This document shows, piece by piece, positions 19,887-30,654 of a stretch of DNA of 32,004 bases. The notes beneath the pieces were generated by a model, which did no database searches, was not told where the DNA came from, and saw only the letters and a program-made list of their open reading frames with translations. Numbering within the stretch: the first letter of the stretch is position 1; each line of letters begins with the position of its first letter. Where the stretch lies: positions 1 to 32,004 of the forward strand of contig RFQA01000012.1 of the NCBI GenBank assembly GCA_009925925.1, in the 5' to 3' direction. The DNA comes from Betaproteobacteria bacterium (lineage in GTDB: Bacteria; Pseudomonadota; Gammaproteobacteria; Burkholderiales; Burkholderiaceae_C). Made by a program: the position numbers and the translations under genes.

Positions 19887-19942
19887 CTGATTGATAACTG
19901 AGCACAATGAATGACATCGCTTGGCAATGTTAAATAACGTCT

Positions 19943-20377
19943 TCAGGCAGCCGATGCCCGGGGTTTTGAGGCAATGGCGCCCTCAATCCAATACTGTGCG
20001 GCGGAAACATTGTCGAAAGTTTTTGTAGCCAACAAGTCCGCATACATAGACTCATAGCGCTTGTAAAGAAACGAATATCCCTCTAAGTCTGGAGTTAAAA
20101 CCCAAGCTAGAGCAACTAGTCCGGAATCCTCTGGAAGTGAGGCAACAGCCTCTCTACCGGCTTCGAGCACTGCTAACGACGTCACCATAGATTCATGCAC
20201 AACGGTTATGCAACCCCACGAGCCACCTTTAGTGAGTTCCTCAACGAGTGGTTTGGACAATCTAGCCGACTCTTGGTGCATCTCAATGTTCCAGCTGCCC
20301 CAACAATGCGCAACCAAAACCTGTCCTTGCACTCTGGATTTGAACTCGCCGTGAGGCTGAAATTTTGGGTTGGCCAT
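19943..20377 (-). CDS. STAS/SpoIIAA-like hypothetical protein
   Basis: 144 aa; GQVLVAHCWGSWNIEMHQESARLSKPLVEEL and C-terminal TFDNVSAAQYWIEGA resemble STAS-like proteins; no database check possible. Confidence 0.6.
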   Translation of the reverse strand: MANPKFQPHGEFKSRVQGQVLVAHCWGSWNIEMHQESARLSKPLVEELTKGGSWGCITVVHESMVTSLAVLEAGREAVASLPEDSGLVALAWVLTPDLEGYSFLYKRYESMYADLLATKTFDNVSAAQYWIEGAIASKPRASAA

Positions 20378-20443
20378 TGTGTGGATTCTATAAACCTTAG
20401 GTGCAATTACAAGTCTGCAACCTGCGAACTTTCTGAGACGAAA

Positions 20444-20752
20444 TCAACTTGTGCCACCCGCACCACGGTCTCCAACGGGTACTTCTTGCTTTTTTTGCGC
20501 TTCCCCAGCGATGTTCCGTTGGCTAAAGGGTGAGGTGCTTCCGCGCATACCTGGCGCTGAGTACTGGATCTTCTTTGCTAGTTCCGAAATGAAGTCATAA
20601 CCATTTGTTGCATATTCCGCAGACTCTTGATGATTGAGTTCTATCAAAAAGTTGTACGAGACGGAACTTTGACTTACGTTAACGTCGAGCGTCAATCGGC
20701 CTTCCTCTGCAACGAGGAACCAGCCACTGGGTTCATGATCAGTTACATGCAT
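20444..20752 (-). CDS. conserved hypothetical small protein (102 aa)
   Basis: ORF with coherent amphipathic composition (WFLVAEEGRLTLDVNVSQSSVSYNFLIELNHQESAEYATNGYDFISELAKKIQYSAPGMRGSTSPF); no clear Shine-Dalgarno. Confidence 0.55.
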   Translation of the reverse strand: MHVTDHEPSGWFLVAEEGRLTLDVNVSQSSVSYNFLIELNHQESAEYATNGYDFISELAKKIQYSAPGMRGSTSPFSQRNIAGEAQKKQEVPVGDRGAGGTS

Positions 20753-21219
20753 TGTTCATTCAATGGAAACTGTAGGACAACATATTGCAACGGACGGCGC
20801 AACAAGATGACTGCTTTCGCTGCAAAGTCGGCCTCTGCAAGTCCGCTTCATTTGTATCAGATCGGATGTCCGCTTTTGGGCCGCCAATCCATGTGTGCGA
20901 AGGACTCCTTTGGGTCGACACCCACTTCGGGCCAGTTGCAGATATTGATCAATGTCGGCTGTTAGACATGCAAATAGTTGGATCGAATCGTGGAGATGGT
21001 TAGCCTCAACATCGACGACTAATCAACCGCCCGCTTGTCTGAGTTCCCGGATTGCGCTCGCAATGTCGACAATTACTCGGCGGTTCGATTTAGCGAATCA
21101 CCTGTTACTCATTCATACACAGACCGGTAAATTGTGCAGATTTGAATCAGAAACTCTCCTGCCAAAGATTTTGCCGATAAGAAAAGCCCTGATTTAAGTG
21201 CTTTGCCTATAGAAACAAG

Positions 21220-23742
<2,523 letters not shown>

Positions 23743-23754
23743 GACCCAATGGTA

Positions 23755-24552
23755 CTAGTCCCGCACAACGATAGGTTCCAATCCATTCTTTTTGGCAGCG
23801 GCCAAGAGTCGGCCATCACGCTTGGTATCCGCAACAAATTTATCGACTCGTTGCAGCCAAGTTGAGTCCCCGGGAACAACCGCGTAAGCATAAGACGTCA
23901 GGTGATAGGTAGTCGATGGGCTCACCAGCCTCGCCCAGTCTGTTTGTTCCAGCATGCGTCGGCTAAATGGGAAGTCTGTCATAAAGACATCGGCGCGCCC
24001 GGACTCAACATCCTGTTCCCGGCCCTGTGGCGTCGCATTGATAGACAAAGTTGCGGCTTTGAGTTTGTCGCGCATCACCGATTCATGCAGCGTGCCTTTG
24101 GCAACCGATACAACCACTCCGGATTGATCAATGTCGTCCCAAGTTTTGATGCGGCGGTTGCTTTTGGTGGTGATGGCATAGATGTCGCTCACCAAATACG
24201 GCTGAGAAAACTTCAACTTTTCAGCGCGCGCTGCGGTAATCCCCACGGCAAACATTGCGACATCGCACCGGTCCTGCGTCAGATCCTCGACTAGTTTGGC
24301 AAATGAGCTATCAACATAGCGCAGCTTGACGCCCAAGTCCTTGGCAAACGCCTGCGAAAGGTCGATGTCTATCCCCTCAAGTTGTTGAGTTTTTTGGTTT
24401 CGGTAGGAAATTCCAAAATAGTCTGGCCAGATGCAGACGCGCAGTTCCTTGCTGCTGGAAATCCGATCTAAGCGACTATTCTGGGCTTGGGCGATGCCGG
24501 CCCCCAAAATCAGTAACAGTGCGAAGCCACAGATTTGAAATTTGTTTTTCAT
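23755..24552 (-). CDS. amino-acid-type ABC transporter substrate-binding protein (PBP type II)
   Basis: Signal peptide from MKNKFQICGFALLLILGAGIAQA; KELRVCIWPDYFGISYRN...GIDIDLSQAFAKDLG, FSQPYLVSDIYAI; alternative longer start at 24573. Confidence 0.88.
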   Translation of the reverse strand: MKNKFQICGFALLLILGAGIAQAQNSRLDRISSSKELRVCIWPDYFGISYRNQKTQQLEGIDIDLSQAFAKDLGVKLRYVDSSFAKLVEDLTQDRCDVAMFAVGITAARAEKLKFSQPYLVSDIYAITTKSNRRIKTWDDIDQSGVVVSVAKGTLHESVMRDKLKAATLSINATPQGREQDVESGRADVFMTDFPFSRRMLEQTDWARLVSPSTTYHLTSYAYAVVPGDSTWLQRVDKFVADTKRDGRLLAAAKKNGLEPIVVRD

Positions 24553-24920
24553 AATTAAACCCGTATTTAACAATTAAAACATTGTATTTCAACAAACCAG
24601 AACATGCCAGTCTTCATAGGCTCGATTCAGTGGTAAGCAATGATGGAAATTCAGACACAGGGGGTTTGCCCAAGGGTTTGGGGGTAATTCCTAGCACTTG
24701 GTTCCTCAAATATTGCAGCCGAGGAGTTGTCAAGGTGCGTCCGACGTTCTTGGCCGCTGCGATTGGAGTTGTGACCATGGGCGAACCTCGTGGCAAGAGC
24801 GACCGGACGTGCGGAACACAACACGGACTAACTGGTTTCTGGAAGTCCGCATCGGGGTGATAAGTGGGAGTCCCCAAAGGCAATCTGCGAAAATCAAACA
24901 ACTACTTGATTTTGAAGAAC

Positions 24921-25916
24921 ATGTCTGAGTCCAACCTCTGGCGCCTGTCCGTTGCCCCCATGATGGATTGGACCGATCGCCACTGTCGCTATTTCCACCG
25001 CCTATTGAGCCGCCATGCGCTGCTGTACACCGAGATGGTGACCACCGGCGCGCTCATCCATGGCGATGTGCCGCGCCATTTGCGCTTCAACGTTGAAGAG
25101 CATCCCGTTGCTTTGCAGCTGGGCGGGAGCGAACCTGCTGATCTGGCGCGGGCTGCCAAGTTGGGCCAGGAGTGGGGCTATGACGAGATCAACATCAACT
25201 GCGGCTGCCCGTCCGAGCGGGTGCAGCGCGGGGCATTTGGCGCCTGCCTCATGAATGAAGCACCGCTGGTAGCGGACTGCGTGAAGGCCATGGTGGATGC
25301 GGTAGACGTTCCGGTGACGGTGAAGCACCGCATCGGGATCGACAAGGAAGAAAGCTACGGCTTCGTCCGCGACTTTGTGGGCACCGTGGCCGATGCTGGT
25401 TGCACCGTGTTCATTGCCCACGCGCGCAACGCTTGGCTCAAGGGCCTGAGCCCGAAAGAGAACCGCGAAATCCCGCCTCTGCGCTACGAGCTGGTGTACC
25501 AGCTCAAAAAAGATTTTCCGCACCTCACCATTGCCATCAACGGTGGCATTACCAAAACAGCCGAAGTGGCGGGCCACCTGGAGCACGTGGACGGCGTGAT
25601 GCTGGGGCGTGAGGCATATCACAACCCCTGGTGGTTGGCCGAGTGGGACAACGCGTTTTACGGCGCCCCCGAGCGGGAGATCACCCGCGATATGGTGGAA
25701 GCTCAGATGGTGGACTACATGGAGCGTGAGGCCGCGCAGCACGGTACCCACTGGTACAGCATTGCGCGCCACATGCTCGGTTTGCGACACGGCTTGCCCG
25801 GTGCCCGGCGCTGGCGGCAGGTCTGGACCGATCACCGCCTCAAGCACCTGAGTGCCCGCGAAGTGATGGCCCTGGCCCACCAATCAGAGCTAAATCGGGC
25901 GCTAGCGCCCGTCTAA
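24921..25916 (+). CDS. dusA: tRNA-dihydrouridine(20/20a) synthase DusA
   Basis: MSESNLWRLSVAPMMDWTDRHCRYFHRLLSRHALLYTEMVTTGALIHGD, INCGCPSERVQRGAFGACLM, VKHRIGID, HARNAWLKGLSPKENREIPPL. Confidence 0.96.
   Translation: MSESNLWRLSVAPMMDWTDRHCRYFHRLLSRHALLYTEMVTTGALIHGDVPRHLRFNVEEHPVALQLGGSEPADLARAAKLGQEWGYDEININCGCPSERVQRGAFGACLMNEAPLVADCVKAMVDAVDVPVTVKHRIGIDKEESYGFVRDFVGTVADAGCTVFIAHARNAWLKGLSPKENREIPPLRYELVYQLKKDFPHLTIAINGGITKTAEVAGHLEHVDGVMLGREAYHNPWWLAEWDNAFYGAPEREITRDMVEAQMVDYMEREAAQHGTHWYSIARHMLGLRHGLPGARRWRQVWTDHRLKHLSAREVMALAHQSELNRALAPV
25896..25911. repeat. 16-bp perfect palindrome CGGGCGCTAGCGCCCG, likely part of a degenerate interspersed repeat between convergent genes
   Basis: Self-complementary sequence read directly; encodes the last dusA codons. 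Confidence 0.7.
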
Positions 25917-25932
25917 TCTGTGCGAGGTGCTA

Positions 25933-26454
25933 CTAATTCAGTAGCGTTTCAGTCTCTTGCATGGGTTGCGTGCCGGCCAGGATGGACTTGGCCCGTGCCA
26001 CTTCGTCGTCACTGCCGTGCACCATCAGCACGTACTTGTCAGCCTTGAGGGCTGTTTCGTACACGATGACCTGGTCCTTGGGCACGCCCAGTTGGGTCAG
26101 GGCGGCGCCCACTGCCGACAAGCCGCCCACCAACACCGCGCCTTCGAGCGCGCTGATAACGACGGACACCACGGGCCCGGCCATAGCCACCATGCCTAAT
26201 GGGGGCAGCATGAAGACGGCAGGCGCCATCAGGATGCCCCACATGCTGCCCCAGAAGGCGCCGGTGCTGCCCCATGCGCGGATCTTGTCGCCGGTGCTGT
26301 AGAAGCCCACCGGGTGTTCTTCGCTGTGATAGCCCTTGCCGATGAGCGAGAGTTTTTTCACATCAAAGCCAAACTTTTTGAGGGTCTGCATGGCGGCCTC
26401 TGCCTCCTCGTGGGAGTTGCAGATGGACACTGAAGCGTTGGTATGTGCTTGCAT
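25933..26454 (-). CDS. general-stress-protein-like membrane protein
   Basis: 173 aa; N-terminal NSHEEAEAAMQTLKKFGFDVKKLSLIGKGYHSEEHPVGFYSTGDKI plus Gly/Met-rich membrane segment. Confidence 0.82.
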   Translation of the reverse strand: MQAHTNASVSICNSHEEAEAAMQTLKKFGFDVKKLSLIGKGYHSEEHPVGFYSTGDKIRAWGSTGAFWGSMWGILMAPAVFMLPPLGMVAMAGPVVSVVISALEGAVLVGGLSAVGAALTQLGVPKDQVIVYETALKADKYVLMVHGSDDEVARAKSILAGTQPMQETETLLN

Positions 26455-26462
26455 GGCGGGCC

Positions 26463-27116
26463 TCAGAAGGTCATGGTCATTTTGTCGACCACGCTGGTCA
26501 CGCCGGGCGTGCTCCAGGCGGCTTCTTTGGCGGTGTCTCGCTCGGTCCAGTTGCTCACATTGCCAGTAAGCGTCAGGGTGCTGCCGTCAATGTCGATGTT
26601 GATCTTGCCGGCGTCCGTGTGGGCGCGGCGCACCAGAGCGGCTTCTATGTCGGCCTTGGCCGCACTGAGCTTGGTGCCGGGCTGCAGGATGATCTGGTTG
26701 GACACGCCTTTCACGCCCATCAGGTAGCGCACTGCCACTGCGGCGGCCAGTTTTTGGAACTGCCATTCGGTTTGGCCGGTCAGGGTGATCCAGCCTTTTT
26801 CGACGGTCACGTTCACCTTGTTGCCCAGCGGGGTGGACATCCACTGCAGCGCGTTTTTGGCGGAGTTGGCAATATCACTGTCGTTGCGGATGCCGCTGGA
26901 GGCCAGCTTCACATCGATTTCCACCGCGAGGGCGCGCACGCCCATCACGCGGCGGGCGGCTTTTTCGGCGTGGTATTTCTCCTGGTAGGTCATCACATGG
27001 CCAGCCAGGGTGACGACGCCGTCTTTGGCTTCTACGCCAATGTTCTCGGCATGGACCGAGGGCTCCCAGTGGAGTTCAGCCAGGACGTCTTGTTGGAGTT
27101 GGAGATCTGTTTTCAT
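26463..27116 (-). CDS. triple BON-domain protein (OsmY-like)
   Basis: Three consecutive BON-like repeats (IGVEAKDGVVTLAGHV; VNVTVEKGWITLTGQT; INIDIDGSTLTLTGNV); start MKTDLQLQQDV at 27116. Confidence 0.9.
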   Translation of the reverse strand: MKTDLQLQQDVLAELHWEPSVHAENIGVEAKDGVVTLAGHVMTYQEKYHAEKAARRVMGVRALAVEIDVKLASSGIRNDSDIANSAKNALQWMSTPLGNKVNVTVEKGWITLTGQTEWQFQKLAAAVAVRYLMGVKGVSNQIILQPGTKLSAAKADIEAALVRRAHTDAGKINIDIDGSTLTLTGNVSNWTERDTAKEAAWSTPGVTSVVDKMTMTF

Positions 27117-27160
27117 GAAGTTTCCTTGGGTGGTTGGAGGAGGGGGCAAGGTCAGGGGGA

Positions 27161-27796
27161 TCAGTAGTGGTAGCGCAAGCCGAGCTTGGTGGCGCTGATG
27201 CGGTCGGTGCTGCTGCCGGGGAACTTCATGGTGTGTTCCTCGTACATCAGCACGCCGGACCACTGGGCTGCCAATTGCAGCTTCACGCCCACGCCGTAGC
27301 TCCAGCCAAAATCGCGCTCACTGCCGGACTGCACTCCGGAGGTGGGCGCGCTGGAGACGTCGGTGCGGCCATAAGTGGTGCCTACTTTGCCCAGCAGATT
27401 CCACGCAGGGTTGAGTGGCATGCGGCCGATCAGGCTCAGGTTGATGCCATCCGCCGTGGTGCGCCCGCCGGCGCGGTTGACCGAGCCGTAGTCGGTGTAG
27501 CCCGCTTCCAGACCCCAGTTGGGGCTGAACATGTAGTTCCCCATGCTGATGCTGTAAGCAGTGGCGCGCTGGTCGCTGCTGAAAATGCCAAAGCCGTTAC
27601 TGGGCTTGGAGAAGTCAGATGAACCGACGCTCAGGTCCACATAGCCCGGGCTGTAGGCGTAGCCGGGGGTGGGCGCCATCTGGGCAGCGGCAGGGGCCAT
27701 GGCAAACGGGGCGGCAAGGCACAGAGCCAAGCCCGCCAAAGCAGCACCGCGGGTGCGCTGGATGCGAGGGGAGCCAGTAGGGCAGAGAGATTGCAT
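27161..27796 (-). CDS. outer membrane beta-barrel protein
   Basis: Signal-like N-terminus ending PAAAQMAP; alternating strands; C-terminal KLGLRYHY; start placed at MQSLCPTG (27796). Confidence 0.75.
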   Translation of the reverse strand: MQSLCPTGSPRIQRTRGAALAGLALCLAAPFAMAPAAAQMAPTPGYAYSPGYVDLSVGSSDFSKPSNGFGIFSSDQRATAYSISMGNYMFSPNWGLEAGYTDYGSVNRAGGRTTADGINLSLIGRMPLNPAWNLLGKVGTTYGRTDVSSAPTSGVQSGSERDFGWSYGVGVKLQLAAQWSGVLMYEEHTMKFPGSSTDRISATKLGLRYHY

Positions 27797-28009
27797 GGCG
27801 AGCAGCCTTTGAGAGAAGAAAAGAACCGGATCACTCCGGGAGACAGCCCCACTGTGGGCGCCTTGCTCGCCGCCATCTGTGCGCAAGCGCGCCTAGCCGA
27901 CATGCGGGACACACATCGACACCCGCGTGACAGGCGGTTGCACAACGCTGCGGCACCATGTACACCTGAGTTATCAGCCTGTAAGCCAAACAGGCATCTG
28001 GCGCACGCA

Positions 28010-28045
28010 GAATATGCGCGAGCAGCTATCAAAAGAGGAGCAATA
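28010..28045. repeat. degenerate Comamonadaceae-type interspersed repeat (AGAATATGCGCGAGCAGCTATCAAAAGAGGAGCAAT)
   Basis: About 21 of 34 aligned positions match the segment around 25914-25947 by eye; resembles a recalled abundant repeat 'GCGC(A/G)AGCAGCTAT(C/T)AAA'. Confidence 0.4.
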
Positions 28046-28049
28046 TTGC

Positions 28050-28877
28050 ATGTCAGACACACTGCACAACACCGCACCTGCCAGTGCGACCGCCGCCTAC
28101 ACCGCGTTGGGCGGCAACTTCTTTCGCGCCTCTGAACTCACCCGTGGTCCTTGGCACCCGCAGCAACAACACGCCGGCCCACCCATCGCGCTGGTCAGCC
28201 ATGCGCTGGAGGCCGCAGCCCAAGCACATGGTTTGCAACACCTGGCCCGACTCACGGCCAACTTGCTTCGCCCGGTGCCGATTGCAGATATTGAAGTGCG
28301 CGTGCAGGAAGACTATGTGGGCCGCAATGCCGGCCACTTCTCGGCCGTGGCATTGGCTGATGGCAAAGAGCTGATCCGCGCCACCGCTCTGTTTCAGCGT
28401 GAAGATGACGTAGGCCTGCCCGATGGCCTGCCCGGCCACCCCTTGCCGTTGGCACCGAAGACGCCGGATGCGTCACCCGTGCAGCGTTTCCCGTTTGCGC
28501 ACCATGAGTTGGGCTACCCCGATCTGGTGGAAACGCGTATGGCCCAAGGGCGCATGTTTGCCGGCCCAAGTGCGGTGTGGTTCCGCATGAGCCACCCGCT
28601 GGTGCAAGGGCATGTGCCCAGCCCTTACCAGCGCGTGGCGGTAGCGGCCGATTCGGGCAACGGCATCAGCGCGATTCTGGACTTGTCCACCCACGTGTTT
28701 GTGAACTCCGACCTCACCATTAATCTGCTGCGCAAGCCGGTAGGCGAGTGGGTGTGCCTGGACGCCCGCACCCATTTGTCCAGCCACGGCGGAGGGCTGG
28801 CCGAGTCGTCGCTGTATGACGAGCAAGGTTTGATCGGGCGGGCAACGCAGAGTTTGTTTGTGCGCAAGCGGTCTTAG
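28050..28877 (+). CDS. acyl-CoA thioesterase family protein
   Basis: LGGNFFRASELTRGPWHPQQQHAGPPIALVSHALE and C-terminal hotdog GLAESSLYDEQGLIGRATQSLFV; start MSDTLHN at 28050. Confidence 0.85.
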   Translation: MSDTLHNTAPASATAAYTALGGNFFRASELTRGPWHPQQQHAGPPIALVSHALEAAAQAHGLQHLARLTANLLRPVPIADIEVRVQEDYVGRNAGHFSAVALADGKELIRATALFQREDDVGLPDGLPGHPLPLAPKTPDASPVQRFPFAHHELGYPDLVETRMAQGRMFAGPSAVWFRMSHPLVQGHVPSPYQRVAVAADSGNGISAILDLSTHVFVNSDLTINLLRKPVGEWVCLDARTHLSSHGGGLAESSLYDEQGLIGRATQSLFVRKRS

Positions 28878-28985
28878 GAATTTAATTTATTTTATATAAA
28901 TAGTTAATTCGGTTTAAATGTTTTAAAATTGCGCAAGCGCCATCCCCGAAACCTCTGCGGGCATGCGTGTTTCAAGGAGCAAGGC

Positions 28986-29636
28986 ATGAACCGGAAAACT
29001 CTGCAAGGTGTAGCGCTGTGCTTGGCATTGGGCTTGGGCGCACATGCCCCGGCTCATGCTTCGCTGATTTCAGCCCTGGTCGAGTTGATGACCAAAGAAG
29101 GCGCGGTGGTCGAAAAGGCGGCCGCACAAGCTGCCTCCAAAGGCGCTGCAACCGGAGCCGCTGTTACGGGCGCCGAGGCAGCAGGCGCGAAGGCCGCTGC
29201 CCATACTGGAGAAGACATTGCACACGCATCCGGCTTGGGCAAGGCGGTGCCGGACGATGTGGCCTCCATGATGCATGGCACCGGAAAAACGCTGTCTGAC
29301 GTGCCAGATGCGGGTGCCAAAGCCTGGCTCTCCAAACCCTTGGACAAACTGCAGAAGACCGACGCCGACCAGATGGTGACCGATTACGTGAAGCTGCTGG
29401 AAGGCAAGGCCACTCAGGGGCCCGCCAAGGCTGGCGCACAAGCCGCCACCAAGGCCCCGACGGCGCAAATGAACAACCCGCCCGAGACCGTGCCTTGGTA
29501 TGCCGTGCAATTGCTGGTGCGCGCCGCGCACCTGGGCAGCCGCTGGGCGAGCAAAGAACTCAACCGCGTGTGCCAGAACAACCAGGCAGCCGCGTCCAAC
29601 GGTGCCGCCTGCAAGACACCGGTGGCATCTCGCTAA
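28986..29636 (+). CDS. Ala-rich secreted hypothetical protein
   Basis: Signal peptide MNRKTLQGVALCLALGLGAHAPAHA, then Ala-rich mid-section and Cys-containing C-terminus; CAAGGAGCAAGGC upstream of ATG. Confidence 0.75.
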   Translation: MNRKTLQGVALCLALGLGAHAPAHASLISALVELMTKEGAVVEKAAAQAASKGAATGAAVTGAEAAGAKAAAHTGEDIAHASGLGKAVPDDVASMMHGTGKTLSDVPDAGAKAWLSKPLDKLQKTDADQMVTDYVKLLEGKATQGPAKAGAQAATKAPTAQMNNPPETVPWYAVQLLVRAAHLGSRWASKELNRVCQNNQAAASNGAACKTPVASR

Positions 29637-29651
29637 CGCTGCGCCCGGCGC

Positions 29652-30536
29652 TCAGCCCTTTGCCAGCACCCGGGTGGGGTCGGTCTCTTCCACAGCGTTT
29701 GCCCGTCCGCCGGGTGCCAGTGCAGAGTGTTCGCGTTTGGATTGGATGACGGGGTAAAACATCTCGGTGAACCAGCGCTCTTTGCCGTAGATCAGGTCGT
29801 CCTGCAGGCCGACGCGGGCAGGGTATTGGCGGGTGATCTTGGCCGAGCCGAAGATCAGGTCCCACACAAACAGCAGATTGCCGAAGTTGCCTTTGTAGTG
29901 GCCAATGCCGTCTTCATTGGTCAGCGCATGGTGCGCCCAGTGCGTGGCCGGGGTGGAGATGGTGCGCTCCAGCACCCAGGCCACGGGGTGCAACCAGCGG
30001 TGTTTGTAAAACGGCTCATCCCAGCGCACCGCGCTGTGTGCCCCCATGATGACGGTGAGCTTGAGCACCACGTATACCAAGTACACATTGGCAAAACCCA
30101 GATAGATCAGGATGCCCGACATCCAGATGCCAGGCATCATGGCGTAGTAAAAAAAGTTGTTGCGGTAGGTGATGCGGATGCTCATGTAGTGCGCCGTGTG
30201 GTGCGCGCGGTGCAGCGGCCAGAGCAGCGGCGTGTGCGATAGCCGGTGCCACCAGTACTGCGTCAAATCGTCAGCCACCAGCAGAATGCCGAACATCGCC
30301 CACGCCGGCAAATGCGTCCACGCGTTGCGCTGCTCAGGCATGAGCCACTCGCCCAACTTGCCCGTAATGAAAAAGATGCCGGGTTGCAACAAAGCCAGTA
30401 GCGCCAGCAGCATGGCGGCTTCGAGCTTGGTGTCGTCGCGGGTGGCGCCGAAATCCTTGTAGCGCCCCGAGCGCCACTCCAGCAGCGCGAACGTCAAAAG
30501 GATGCCGAGCAACAAAATGTTTTGTAAGGGGTTCAT
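29652..30536 (-). CDS. sterol desaturase / fatty acid hydroxylase family protein
   Basis: 294 aa; His boxes HRLSH, HRAHH, HWAHH; multiple TM segments. Confidence 0.93.
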   Translation of the reverse strand: MNPLQNILLLGILLTFALLEWRSGRYKDFGATRDDTKLEAAMLLALLALLQPGIFFITGKLGEWLMPEQRNAWTHLPAWAMFGILLVADDLTQYWWHRLSHTPLLWPLHRAHHTAHYMSIRITYRNNFFYYAMMPGIWMSGILIYLGFANVYLVYVVLKLTVIMGAHSAVRWDEPFYKHRWLHPVAWVLERTISTPATHWAHHALTNEDGIGHYKGNFGNLLFVWDLIFGSAKITRQYPARVGLQDDLIYGKERWFTEMFYPVIQSKREHSALAPGGRANAVEETDPTRVLAKG

Positions 30537-30600
30537 AGGCCTTGTCTCCTGGTTTTATGTGTGTGCCCGGGCGCCATTGTTCGGGTTCTGCTTGATTGCG

Positions 30601-30645
30601 TCCAATGCATTCGAATGCTAATTTCAATGAGTTCAATGCATTGGA
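30601..30645. promoter_or_regulatory. candidate LysR-type operator: 11-bp inverted repeat TCCAATGCATT ... AATGCATTGGA with internal GCATTCGAATGC palindrome
   Basis: Perfect 11-nt arms at 30601-30611 and 30635-30645; 12-bp palindrome at 30607-30618; in the divergent desaturase/LysR intergenic region. Confidence 0.65.
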
Positions 30646-30654
30646 TGGATCCCT

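Noticed and set aside
24614-24901. 95-aa minus-strand ORF between the PBP gene and dusA
   Set aside because: No recognisable motif, overlaps the dusA upstream region; likely chance ORF.
25002-25883. 293-aa minus-strand ORF opposite dusA
   Set aside because: Shadow ORF; the plus-strand DusA motifs are clear.
26463-27263. BON protein extended to the start at 27263
   Set aside because: Extension overlaps the outer-membrane protein gene and is low quality; MKTDLQLQQDV at 27116 fits the BON domain start.
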